Positions 37,001 through 48,560 of a DNA stretch of 64,000 bases are shown one piece after another. Location of the stretch: positions 6,931,143-6,995,142 of the forward strand of contig NC_079491.1 of assembly GCF_020520425.1 (NCBI RefSeq), in the 5' to 3' direction. How positions within the stretch are numbered: position 1 is the stretch's first letter; each line of letters opens with the position of its first letter. The position numbers and the translations under genes were made by a program. Under the pieces are notes generated by a model. That model saw only the letters and a list, made by a program, of their open reading frames with translations. It was not told where the DNA came from and ran no database searches. The DNA is from Spinacia oleracea. Its lineage: Eukaryota; Streptophyta; Magnoliopsida; Caryophyllales; Amaranthaceae.

Positions 37001-40000
37001 ACTCGCAGGTACTGCAAGATAGTCCATCACGTGAAGTTGTGAACTGCCATATGTTCCTACACCTCTAATTCTGCCACATTAATTGCCATTATTTGTAACA
37101 AAAATAATTGGCAAAATTGTGAGAAATACCTTGTTTTTGCTCGACTTTGTTAGAAAGTTACCTTATTGGATTTTTTTTGGTGAAACCCCTATAAAAAAGA
37201 CAAGACCTTAACTCAATTTTCCGGCGAAAAGTTAAGATTTTAACTGTTGGCTTCAATTTATCCCACCAAAATTATGATTGTGCTCTAAACTTACAATTAT
37301 ATCTCATGCGCTTTCTCTCTTCTATAGTCCTAGTATCGTAATTCCAAAAATCCAATCTCGCTTCCCCAATTCAAAAGTCAAAACCCTATTTGATGTCTTC
37401 GTAAATCGTTTAACATATAAACAAAAGGAAAATTACAACTAAAAGTACGATATGATTTCACATTTCTACTTCAATTAACCATTTCACAAAAGGGAATGAT
37501 TTAGTAGAATATGATTACAAAATAACCATATTTCCTGCATTTCATAATAGTTTTGAGAAATTCCTTCAAAAAATTATAATAATTAGGAAATGTAGGTACC
37601 TAGGTAATCATATCCTATAGTTTTTGTTTGAAAATGTAAAAGTAAGATGAATTGATTTCCATGTAAAGGTTACGGGTCCTATATTTCAAAACCACCTGAA
37701 AGCAGAATATATTTTCCATCGAGATGCTGATGATATATATTTTGCACTTTCTACACTCCTTGGCTTAAAAGTAGATGAGACTAGAAGGGATATTGCTATC
37801 TTAATTTATGTATTTTGTATAAAACAAAAATAAAAAAAATGGAATATGCTTCATATGTTTGTCATAGCCTGTAGCTGTCAATGCTCTGGATTGTAAGATT
37901 ATGTAAATTGTTGCTCCATACCATGTGGGCGGCCGCGTTTCTATGTCTTTTGGGCTCTTTTGTTATATTGTTCATGAACATCGTTGTCTATTGGCTAAAA
38001 CCCTTCTAGTGTTTCTCCTCTTTTCCCACGTCACCACCCATTCTTCTCTCTTACAAAAATGTACAAAAGTAGACCTGAACTTATATACTAAATTTTTCTC
38101 CTTTTAGCTTCTAAGACTAGTTTTGGGCTTCAAAATTGCAGATATCATGGATGGAAAAATTTGTACAGAAAGGAACTGAAATAATTGCTCCTGTTCCGAT
38201 GACTCCTCCAGGAACAACTGGACTTGGGGGCTTTGAGGTTCCTTTATCAAGGGGAGATACTCTGCGTTCTGATGCAAGTAGCTTGAATGTTGGAGTTCTG
38301 CACCTTGTTCCTACTCTGGAAGTGTTTCCTTTGTTGGCAGACTCAAAAGTGTAGGGTCTTTTGAGTCATCTTTGCTGCTACTGTGTTAATATAGATCCCA
38401 TGCTTCTTTAAATAATTAGAACCTAACACTATGGAAGTTGGTTTTGACTGGCATGATTTAGGTCACCAACCCTTGCTTTTCTTTTAACATCAAAGATAAT
38501 CCCTTTTTTCTTTCCGTTGAGGAATTAAAGATAATCCTTAGAAACCCCCTTTTGATACTAATTTTGAGCTTTGGTAATTAGAACTTACTCAAGGCTCTTA
38601 TTAGGGAGAGAACATGTGCTTCTTGCCAAAAGTGTTTTGTCTATAAACTTGCACTGAATATACATTTAATATTTGTGCAGGTATGAACCCAACACCATAG
38701 ATCTCTCGGACCATGGTGAGCTAGAGTAAGTAATGAGATGTTGAGCCCTTATATTCATAAACTTTAAATAATGTTGCTTTTTCTTTGTTGAGCCCTGTAT
38801 ATTAATGTCGTTTTTTATTGTTTTGTCTTTGTAGGTATTGGCTTACAGTGCTCTCTGAGCATTTACCAGATCTTGTTGACAAGGTAATGGATACAGTTAT
38901 TAAAAGATTCCCTCTAAGTTTTACGTATCCTTAATATGTCTAATGTCTAAGCTGCATTAGGGTTGAGTACTAATAACTTTCCTTCTTCCTCAAGATTGAC
39001 AGATTTTTTTTCTTTTCTGATCACTCTTAATGGTTCTTTCATAGGCTGTCGCAAGTGAAGGGGGAACTGATGATGCTAAAAGAAGGGGAGATGCATTTGC
39101 TCGTGCATTTTCTGCCCACTTGGCCAGGTAAAATAACTGAATGCGCGCTGGTATATAAGTGGAGTGAACTGTATATTTCTACGTTGCTCCCAATTACTAG
39201 TGCCTAAAACAAAATGCATGTAGTCAAATAATGTTGTAAGATAGTGTGTTGGATTTATCTCTTATAGAGTGCTTCTTTGATTAAGCTTATGTTAGAGAGC
39301 CTAGTTTCGTGTGCCAATTGTCTTTAGTTTCTGTTGATACTAATGTCAGTGTTTATCCCTTTTATTGGCTGAAAAACTTCTCATTTAAATGAATGTCACG
39401 AGGAAAGAAAAATTATAGTGGAGAAATGCTTCAGCCTGTTAAAAACTGATGGCTTATGGTCTTGTAGATGGAAACACTATTTTTAGCTCTGATTTTGAAC
39501 CTTTCATATCGAAGTGCACGGAATTGAGTTGCTTTCGGATCTTTAAGCTTCTCCATTTCCAGTCATCTTTTTCTGAATGATTAGAATGTCAATTGCTCTC
39601 CCATGTTGTTCTTGAACACCTTCTAATGACTGAAATTTTTGTCTCCAAACACCTAGTAGGTATGGACAATGATTGGTACTCTTGAAGTATTCACCCGCCA
39701 TAATCATAAAAAGTCTTTTTTTTTCTTTTTTTTTTTGCGCTGAGCTTGAAATATTAAATTTTTTATTTCACAGGTTGATGGAAGAGCCTGCTGCATATGG
39801 GAAGCTAGGACTGGCCAACCTTCTGGAACTGAGGGAAGAGTGCTTGAGGGAATTCCAGTTTACTGATGCGTATAGAAGCATAAAGCAAAGGTACCTGCTT
39901 TCATACTTTAATTACTCTCCCCCTTTATATTTGTGGTGTACTCTCCCCGTTCTGAAACAAGTGCAACACTTCCCATGGTTGGATGTTTTATTATATGCAA

Positions 40001-43000
40001 CATACCTATTTGGTTTGTGGTTTCTCTCTTTCTCTCTCCTCATGGTAACTTTCTCCCATCTCGATCACATGGGTCTTCTTAATATGCGCACGAATCTCCT
40101 ATGGTGGCTATGATACACTTATTTAAGGGAGGAATCAGTAAGTTGTGGATGAGTCCCCATTTATTTATTTAAACGTGTCTCTTCAAAAATACTATCCTTA
40201 TTTTCTGGTTTCATGTTTATCAACAGTTCTGACTTCGGAGGAAGGATAAATGGTAGTAGAGGGGTGGACATAACATAGTAAGGTTGCTTTATGGAAATTA
40301 GGGGAATTGGATTATCTAAATCAATTGTCGTCATCAATCTAATTGCAATAGTTCTCACGCAGATGTCAAAAGTACTCTTTTTATCCAACTTTAAACTCTT
40401 GTGCATTTATGTTCTGCAGGGAAAATGAAGCTTCCCTTGCTGTTTTACCAGACCTTCTAATGGAGCTTGACGGCATGTCTGAGGTATGTGTGATCCTTTG
40501 TTCTTTTCATGATCAAATGTCATAGAAAAAAAGCTATTTTCTGGTTTTCAAATATACCATGGTAATTCCAATGAGCATTTACCTTTGCTCTAGATTTTTT
40601 CTCTATGTAATTTCATTTCTTTTGCAGGAGGATAGACTGTTTACCTTGATCGAGGGTGTCCTTGCAGCAAACATTTTTGATTGGGGATCTCGTGCATGTG
40701 TTGATCTGTATCACAAAGGGACCATAATTGAGATCTATAGAATGAGCCGCAAAAAGATGCGAAGACCATGGCGGGTAAGTGTACCGTTAGTTTTGCAATA
40801 ATAAAATAATTACACACCATTTGGTCATATTAGTTTTCCGTGGCAAAATTCAACAACAAATTGTGTCATTCCTCATTTTATATCTTATTCCTTATGGATC
40901 TTATGTAGAGTTAAAATAAAAATATTATGAATTTAGTAACAGTTAATGATTTGATCTTGTGTATCAGGTGGATGATTTTGATATGTTCAAGGAAAGAATG
41001 CTTGGATCAAGTGGCAAAAGGCCACCACCTCACAAACGAGCATTGCTTTTTGTGGATAATTCTGGTGCTGATGTTGTCTTGGGGATGCTTCCCCTTGCCA
41101 GAGAGCTTCTTCGACGCGGAACTGAAGTAAGTGTCGTTTTAGACTCTAGTGATAATATCTACAATAATTAGAGATGATGATAAGTCAACTTAGTTAACTG
41201 CTCGTCTTGCATTTTTATTATTATTATTTTCTTCCAATTCTGTTAATAAGAAGCTCTTCGTTCTTATGCCAAATTTTATTTTAAAAAAGATGCTATGTCT
41301 ATTCTTTTGACTGTCATATTTACCTCACTTTTCTTTGACATTTCAATGTGATTTCAGTAGCAGTGGTTTTTGTTTTGGGGTAAATTTGAGTAGATGAAAC
41401 TTTGCAACTTTGCAAGTGTTGCTAATATGGGTTTTCGCCCTTTTTGAAGACGGGTGTGGAAATTTCATTTTTTTTTTTTGAAAAAAGGAATTTATCACCG
41501 TTATGACATTTACATCAAATGTCATCTCGCATCAATGCTCCGTTTGATAGGGTGTAAAATGTTTTCATGGAAAACGATTTTCCCTTTTCAATCATTTTAC
41601 GTTGTTTGATTTGGCAAGGGATGAAAAACAATTTTCCATAACTCCCTCAAAGGTGGAAACCTTTTCCATTTGAAAGGGAGAAAACCACCTTTTCTCCTTT
41701 CCTCCTTAACTCCCTCTCCCATTTTCTTTTAAGGAACCAAACAAAATAAAACTAGTTTGGAATTGTGCTTTCCCTAGGAAAATGTTTTTCGTGGAAAACC
41801 ATTTTGCACTGAAAACGTTTTTCACGGAAAACCATTTTGCACTGAAAACAAACCAAACGGAGCCCAAGTAGAAAACCATTGTATCAAACAATATTAACTT
41901 CGGCCGGACTCAGACCTAACAAAATCTCACCTAATTGTTGATCGGTGCGGTAATTGTTTTGCAGGTGGTTTTGGTTGCAAACTCGCTCCCTGCTCTTAAT
42001 GATGTGACTGCCATGGAGCTTCCGGACATTGTTGCAGAGGCAGCAAAGGTGTGTTTCTAATCTCATGTTCACTTCTACTATGTTTATTGTGTTTGTCATA
42101 AATTTTTATTCATAATTCAATTTTATCTTCCTAGAATTGTGATATTCTCCGAAGAGCCGCTGAAGCTGGTGGGCTTCTTGTGGATGCAATGATAAACATC
42201 CAAGACGGTTCTAAAGAAGATCTGCCTTCAGTGCCCCTTATGGTTGTTGAAAATGGATGTGGAAGTCCATGCATCGACTTACGACAAGTGAGCTCTGAGG
42301 TTGCTGCAGCTGCCAAAGATGCTGATTTGGTACGTTACTGCACTTTTCTTACAAGTTTCCTGTTATAACCAAACGTGTCCCACGAACAATTAGGAACAAA
42401 CCCAACAAATATAATGTAGAACGAATAGCAAAAACAATAATTAAAGATACAATTGTTTATGAGGAAATTTAGATTTGTTCCCCTCAAATATTATCGTATT
42501 ATTAAGTTCCTACAAAATAATACAATAATCCCTCAATTGTTGATTCCTCTCACCAATGTATTTTCCCTTTTCTTTTCTAGGTAGGCCTAAACCCCCTTTT
42601 ATAGGCTAAATTAGAAACCCTCGTCTACTAGAATTATACTTGCTCCCCAAGTCAAAATAATTCTAGAGATTAGTTTCCTTATTACAATTCTACATAAACT
42701 AGGAAACTAATAATTCATACGGGGTATATGAATCTTGCGGAGCTTTCCCACATGCGTGCAATATTATTAATTCCATTCTATTGCAAACAATGAATAGATC
42801 CCACAAGACCTTAGTTGGCAACAGCTAGTACTTTGATGTAACTAACAATCTGATGTTGACTCCGATCTCCGATACAAGTACTCGTCGGTTAAATTAAGTT
42901 GCGTTTAATTCCTAACATTTCTAGTTAATTCACCATATTTGTCTACCCTAATGCCTTATGTTTTTCACAAATTCTTATTTTGCGGTGTACAATAAATATT

Positions 43001-43821
43001 GTACACCGGAGTAAAAGGTAATTCAAAATGCTTAAAATTTACCCTTATATAATGTAAAAGTTAACTACTTTTTAGTGATAAAAGTTTATATTTTAATATT
43101 TTTTTTTTTTTAAAATCATTAATAATGTATAAAATTACTAATATAAAAGTTAATCAAAACCAGGTTAAAGTTGCAAAAAAATGGGTAAAGGGTATCTTGG
43201 TGTACAATAAATTTATTGCACACCTTGTGCGCGCAAGACCTTTTGTTTATTTTTTCCTTTGTACTTGGCTTTAAAATCTTATAACTAAAAAATCCGGGTT
43301 TCTTTGAGTAGAGTGTGTTCGACTTAACTTGTTAATATGCCGGCTTCTCGAGTTTATCTCACTCAAGTCGAGTTTTAATTGAGTGGACTCGAGTATCTTG
43401 TGAGTTGATGATTCATCTTGTTTACACTCTTGGGCTCTTGTTTTAAAAATAAATAACATGAAAGAAGAATAAACAGAAACATATTATTCAATACGAGCAC
43501 GAATCTGTTGTATGATGTACGTTTGTGGCGTGCAGATCATTTTGGAAGGCATGGGCAGAGCTATCCACACCAATTTCAATGCTAAGTTCGAATGCGATGC
43601 TCTGAAGGTTAGCACTGTTACCCTGCAATGTCGATTTGCATACCCGTTTTTAACTTTTGCAGCCATTGATGTCCTTGTTAAGGTATTTTAAGCCTATGTT
43701 TAACATACTCCGTACCAAATATGTTTTGCAGCTTGCAATGGTGAAGAACCAGAGATTGGCCGAGAAATTACTCAAGGGGAACATTTATGACTGTGTCTGC
43801 AGATTTGAACCAGCAAATTGA
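31044..43821 (+). CDS. PANK2: Pantothenate kinase 2, bifunctional with C-terminal DUF89 phosphatase, 22 exons
   Basis: First step of CoA synthesis (pantothenate to 4'-phosphopantothenate), with an appended DUF89 phosphatase thought to act on 4'-phosphopantetheine or damaged forms. Exons: 31044-31323, 32249-32461, 32616-32674, 33083-33199, 34583-34702, 34828-34922, 35015-35108, 35208-35339, 36328-36440, 36616-36808, 38142-38350, 38681-38725, 38835-38883, 39045-39127, 39774-39890, 40420-40483, 40628-40774, 40968-41126, 41965-42048, 42135-42329, 43536-43607, 43732-43821. They sum to 910 codons with every phase agreeing. The N-terminal kinase shows [36 protein letters not shown] and [12 protein letters not shown]. 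The DUF89 half shows [25 protein letters not shown] and [14 protein letters not shown]. The length matches Arabidopsis PANK2 (about 900). No lesion was seen. Confidence 0.96.
35687..36163 (+). mobile_element. Short non-autonomous Helitron in PANK2 intron 8
   Basis: It begins TCTATTACATTATAC after an A and ends CTAG before a T, matching the Helitron rule of 5' TC, 3' CTRR and insertion between A and T without target duplication. A perfect 14-bp hairpin, CCGTGCGTGCACGG, lies 8 bases before the CTAG. Total length is 477 bp with no coding capacity. Confidence 0.8.
41537..41864. mobile_element. hAT-like MITE in PANK2 intron 18
   Basis: About 328 bp with inverted ends GCTCCGTTTGATAGGG and CCAAACGGAGC, plus inner inverted words around CATTTTGCACTGAAAAC. 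The right part repeats a block (ACGGAAAACCATTTTGC) twice. Ends of the GCTCCGTTTGG type are common among plant hAT MITEs. Confidence 0.65.
42361..42917 (+). mobile_element. Candidate solo LTR (557 bp) in PANK2 intron 20
   Basis: It begins TGTTATAACC and ends TTCCTAACA, giving the TGTTA...TAACA ends usual for Copia-type LTRs, with near-matching 5-bp flanks TTTCC and TTTCT. No internal region is present. The family is inferred from the ends and length only. One flank mismatch suggests moderate age. Confidence 0.55.
42984..43224. repeat. Small element with palindromic ends in PANK2 intron 20
   Basis: Both ends are hairpins: GGTGTACAAT then ATTGTACACC at 42984-43007 (perfect), and GGTGTACAATAAATTTATTG then CACACC at 43199-43224 (nearly perfect). 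A diverged relative of the right side, including the following GTGCG..AAGACCTTTT, lies at 44814-45010. Confidence 0.6.
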
Positions 43822-44713
43822 AAGGAAACTTCTGCTTTCTAAAGATTACATCTTTTTATGTTGATATTTTCACTGAATAGATCTTTAATTCTGTTATTTT
43901 GTCGCATGTGAAAAGGGATGGTAATTTTGTTGCCAGTCACCTTGCTAAGCTGAACAAGTTTGGGAGAATCATTGTCCTACAAAGCATAAGCCTGGCGGGA
44001 ATAATTTTATATGGCATTTAGATGTAGAACAATAGATGTATTTTCTTTTTATTTTGGAAATTACTATATAGATGTACTTGTATATATTTTGATGGATGTA
44101 AATTCGATATTGCTTATACCGTTATACGTAGTACATAATAATAAGAGGGACTTGATTTTTGGACGCGCTATTACAAGTGATTTGTAGTTTGTTTGAATGA
44201 GCTTTTGCATATCAGAATTCTAATCAATAAAAGTTACTATGAACATTCTTATACAAAGCTACCATTATTATGAGATTGGTTTTGTATTAGCAATTTAGCA
44301 TTGTATTAGTAAATCGCATTAACATCGAGCAGGTATGTTTAGCAATTTACAATTTTGTAATACAACACTCCCTCCCAAACAAGATTCCGGAAAAGTCACA
44401 AACTACTATGGAGAAGGTTATAAGATTTATCTAAACTTAAATGAATTTATCTTATGCCAAATAATTTAGTATTAATTGAGGATATCGCATCCAATGGAAC
44501 ACGTGACAAATATTTATGCAGAGCGGAGATGGAGTGTGTTCCTATACCCCTCAAAAGTCTTAATCCCATTTCATTTTAAGGATGTTTGTTAATGTTTCGT
44601 TTGAATTTTTTTATTTTACTGTCAAAAACCTGTAGCCTTATTTAGTCAAATAATCTCTTCGTTTCCTTCTTCAATATTTTAAATACAAAACATCCGCTAA
44701 AATTAACAAATCC
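43822..44713. other. PANK2 3' UTR and intergenic DNA
   Basis: AT-rich DNA downstream of the PANK2 stop, with several AATAAA-like signals such as that near 44226. No gene was seen before the tRNA. Confidence 0.5.
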
Positions 44714-44785
44714 GGCCGTTTGGTCTAGTGGTATGATTCTTGCTTTGGGTGCAAGAGGTCCCGAGTTCGATTCTCGGAACGGCCC
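44714..44785 (+). tRNA. tRNA-Pro (UGG)
   Basis: A 72-nt cloverleaf. The acceptor stem GGCCGTT pairs with AACGGCC and the discriminator base is C. The D-arm carries box A-like TGGTCTAGTGG, the anticodon loop reads TTTGGGT with anticodon TGG, and the T-arm carries box B-like GAGTTCGATTC. No intron. It matches the well-conserved plant tRNA-Pro. The gene stands alone between PANK2 and the bL12m gene. Confidence 0.96.
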
Positions 44786-44787
44786 CC

Positions 44788-44795
44788 TTTTTTTT
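44788..44795 (+). terminator. Pol III T-run terminator
   Basis: Eight T residues begin two bases after the tRNA-Pro end, as expected for RNA polymerase III termination. Confidence 0.9.
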
Positions 44796-44813
44796 AATCA
44801 TTCTATTCGAAAT

Positions 44814-45010
44814 CCATTTTTTCATTTTGATAAAAACTTTCTTCAAAATCACTAATAATGTATACATTTAATTTAACCGTTTCAATATTTATAACGAAAA
44901 CGTATTAAAAGTTACAAAAATTAGGGTAAAAGTTGTAAAAAAAAACAGGTAAAAATTATGTTGGTGTACGATAAATTTATATACACGTTGTGCGTGAAGA
45001 CCTTTTGCTT
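44814..45010. repeat. Diverged copy of the palindrome-ended element
   Basis: The stretch from CACTAATAATGTATAC through GGTGTACGATAAATTTATA to GTGTGCGTGAAGACC-like sequence parallels 43110-43250 in order. It lacks the clean hairpin of that copy, so it is an older or partial member. Confidence 0.5.
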
Positions 45011-45357
45011 TCTTTTATATCTATTGGTAAGTGGTAACTAGAAAATGACAGAGATAATCTGTTATTTTGCACAAATTCCAAATTCAGTGGCCTTAAAAAC
45101 AAGACAAGTGAGGCATTTTTTTGTTCTTTATTGATAAAGTCGCTGCTTGTTGGACCAAAAAATTCCAATGAGATTCAGAAGTTACATGAAAATCCCAACT
45201 ACAAGCACATTCCAAACTACAGAACACAACTAACCAACATTATAAAAGTGCCATTGAAAAATATGCAAAAGCATTGATCTTTGCAGTCTGAAAAACAGTT
45301 TAAACTCCTGAAATCTACCCATACATAATGGAATTCGCTTTCTTTCTTCGTTCTGTT

Positions 45358-45921
45358 TCACTCCATTACTGCAGATCCACCAGCAGCCTTAATCTTCTCA
45401 ATCATACCTTCTGCCTCTTCTTTTGTGAGTCCCTGTTTAAGTACAACTGGTGCTTTTTCAACTAGCTCTTTGGCTTCCTTCAGTCCTAGACTGGTCAAAG
45501 CTCTTACTTCCTTGATCACCTTGAGCTTCGAAGTAGCATCAAACTTCTCCAACTTCACATCGAAAGCGGTTTTTTCTGCCACCTTCTCCTCTGCCGCGGT
45601 GGTGGCTCCACCAGCTGCACCACCCAAGTCTAAGCCTTCTGTTGAAATCTTTTCCAACTTGGGATGTTTGAGTAGTTCTCTGAGTGCTGGACCGATTTGA
45701 GCTCGTTCTTCAGAAGTTAGGGTTATGATTTGTTCAGCTAGTTGAGTGACTTTTTCTGAGGGTGGTGGCCTTGGCCCATATGGGTCGTAGGCCGTGGGGT
45801 ACTTGTACCTCTTAGGCTTGCTGGATACGTCAGTTTGCAGACAACGGGCTTGAAACAGGACATGTTTTTCTTGGAATATGGACTTTATATGTATATTTCT
45901 TAAATGCTTAATGAAATGCAT
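45358..45921 (-). CDS. MRPL12: Mitochondrial large-subunit ribosomal protein bL12m (L7/L12 family)
   Basis: Stalk protein that recruits translation factors to the mitochondrial ribosome. It is 187 residues in one uninterrupted frame. Residues 1-35 ([20 protein letters not shown]...) are basic and amphipathic, fitting a mitochondrial presequence. About 55-90 is the dimerising N-terminal part ([20 protein letters not shown]). An Ala/Gly hinge ([14 protein letters not shown]) follows, then the C-terminal domain at about 117-187 with [34 protein letters not shown] and [18 protein letters not shown], matching bacterial L7/L12. The proline-rich [13 protein letters not shown] stretch is typical of the plant mitochondrial form, not the plastid one. 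An acceptor (TTTCCAG at about 45979) suggests a 5' UTR intron. Confidence 0.94.
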   Translation of the reverse strand: MHFIKHLRNIHIKSIFQEKHVLFQARCLQTDVSSKPKRYKYPTAYDPYGPRPPPSEKVTQLAEQIITLTSEERAQIGPALRELLKHPKLEKISTEGLDLGGAAGGATTAAEEKVAEKTAFDVKLEKFDATSKLKVIKEVRALTSLGLKEAKELVEKAPVVLKQGLTKEEAEGMIEKIKAAGGSAVME

Positions 45922-48560
45922 ATTTCACCAGATAATTAGGGAAAGCAAGATATTCTTCTCAACAACAAAAGTTGCTTGCTGGAAATTACAAACTCAGTTG
46001 ATCTTGATTAATGTTCTCTAACCTGAACATGTTTAGAACACAATAACACAAAGCCAACAAAAGAAAGTCAAGACAAATATTTAATGCAACAAATTTAAGC
46101 GGTACTATACAACATCGAATTCCAGCAAGATGAGGGAAAGATGTCAAAGAAACCAAACAATTACATACTTTGTACTAAAGTAGTATGCTTAGATTCATCT
46201 ATTTTCAATCTAAGAACAGGAAGAAATTGGCAACCAAAAAGGAAGATAGGTATTGGGCAATCAATTACTCGCCATGGCCCGGTGTGTGTGTGTGGTGTTG
46301 GGGGGGGGGGGGGGGTTTGGGGGGGGGGAGCAACAGATGGAAGCCAACAGCTACCCTTCAGTTTTTAAAGAAGTTTGACTCCTCTTTTTTACCATGTTTT
46401 GCGAGGGAGGGGGCAGATGAGCAACAATGTTTTATTTAGTTAACTTATGAGTTATGAGAGTACATGTACATGTACATTGTACATATATGAAGTATTATAT
46501 ACATAGAGATTAACATTTACCAACAAACTTCAAAAAATACAGAGTAAAAGTTCAAGATTATTTCATTTAAAAATATTATACGTTAAACATTGAGCCTACT
46601 CATGAGCTTTATAAACTTAATTTAGGTAGGGTCATCCCATAAGAACTCGAATCAAGCCAAATTTTGACCAGGCCAAGCTCAAGTAGCACGCTATTCGAGT
46701 CACTTCATTAAAGCCCTAACAACAACCAACGACAAAAAAAATCCACAATGGTTGAAAACAATGAAAGACCTCGTGCAGACAACGGGAATGGAGAACTCTT
46801 TACCCTTGATATTCGTTAAAACTAATCCACACTGTATTACTAAGGCTGTAAAGAGGATTAGCTAATTTATCTAATTTTTAATATTAGCTGGAGTCTTGAG
46901 ACTATAAACACCTTCATGACCTCAACAAGTCAACAACACAACCCCATCTTCTTTACCTATAAGCTCGGCATAATTTGCAATGTGGAAGGCACATTCTTCA
47001 CAAGTTAACATAATAGCATATTTGCATAGATCTATTACAACGAACCTTGTAAGTCAACTGGTTTAGACTAGAAGGCAACCTTTAAAAAGAAAACTTCACC
47101 TTTACTGTTGCTAGTGACCAGATACTATCATACTACCACAACCTACAACACGAAGCTCGCATATTTTTCTATGTTAATGAAAAGAACTGTTTGTCTGTGA
47201 ACCCCAAATGAAATAATTTTGACCTATTTCACAGCGAATAAAGAGTGATAGACAGTTGTTATTGAGTTGCTTATACTACTTCTAATGCTATACAGAGTAT
47301 TATACAATAACAAAGACCAAGAAAAATAATCAACTGAACTAATTAATCGAAAGAGAATGAGATGTCCACATTTACCTACACCATCTAATCAAAAGACTAA
47401 CCAACATAGCCAAAATCATACCACACTGAGTCACTGACACCAAACAATGATAGTAGTAATGAAGAACCTAATTAAAGGGATCAAAGAAAGTATGTGTTCT
47501 TAAACATGAAAAAATGAAGGGAAGGAAGGCAGAATAGTATTGCCAGAAAGCCTCCAATCTTCTCCCCTACAAACCCATATCCTTACAATGATATCAAAAG
47601 CGTAATATCTTCATCATACTCAAGCACAAATAATTAAGCTTAAGCTCAGCTCTTTGAGAAAGAATTCAAGGTGTCCCCGGGTCCGGGAAGGAGAGGGCAA
47701 GGGGAGAAAAGACCCATTTTCATAGTTTTCCATCCTAACATAAAAAAGGTATATAAACAAGAGCCTGCAAAATTAGGCTGAATGGTTGAAGTGGTTCAAT
47801 GGTATTGAGGCCAGTTGCTAGCCATCTAACTTCTTAAGGCATCAGTGTTCTAATAATCTAATCTAATCTAATCTAACCTAATACACTATCTTCTCTTGAA
47901 CAAAACCATCACCACCTACATTTCCTCAAGCCCCCAGAATTTGCATTAAAGTTGCCAAATTCTTATTCAATCAAACTCAAAAATTACATGTAAAATTAAT
48001 TCAACCCAACTAAACTCTACTATTCCTTTAAATTGTTGCTCTTTTCTACTCTACTCCCACCTTAAAAGAACCAAATCGACCCCCAAACCATACTACTCAG
48101 AAAAGAATAATATGATTTTCAACTACAATTATGAAGTGGTATAAACCAATTAGACATAAAACAACACCAATACAAACCCAACCAATATATTTAACATGAT
48201 TTCCAACATCATATCAGCAGCAGAATGTATACAAACATTTTTTGGATCTATAAAATCACTAATAAAATCAACATAAAAATCCAAAAAAACTGGTGCAAAA
48301 TAGAAAAATGAGAAAACAGATGAGGAAAGATGCTATACACTGTCGTGAACGCCGAGAACAACAGCGGCAGAGAAGGAGAGGTAGTTGGGAGTCCCCCAAA
48401 TCGAAAATCGAAAAATCGACAATGGAAGCGGCGCCGCCGATTAGAGGTGGGATACAACTAAACACGGTGGTTTTGTTGGAGGGTTTTAAGTGGAAGAATC
48501 AGAACGAGGGCGGAAATGAAGAACAGCTGCGACTGTGGGAGTTGGAGTTTGAGAGAAAAA
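45922..48560 (-). other. Probable 5' UTR intron(s) and first exon of the bL12m gene
   Basis: On the minus strand a GC-richer block at about 48330-48540 resembles a plant leader exon (TCGGCGGCGCCGCTTCC at about 48430). From there to 45980 no coding signal is seen. An acceptor-like TTTCCAG precedes the start codon by about 58 bases. I infer a long leader intron, as plant genes of this family often have introns upstream of the ATG. The donor was not fixed with confidence. Confidence 0.45.
46281..46330 (+). repeat. (GT)n followed by two long G-runs
   Basis: A short TG repeat runs into 16 consecutive G, then TTT, then 10 consecutive G. This can form G-quadruplex structures on the plus strand, and C-rich RNA in the presumed bL12m leader intron. 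Such tracts are also prone to assembly length error. Confidence 0.9.
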
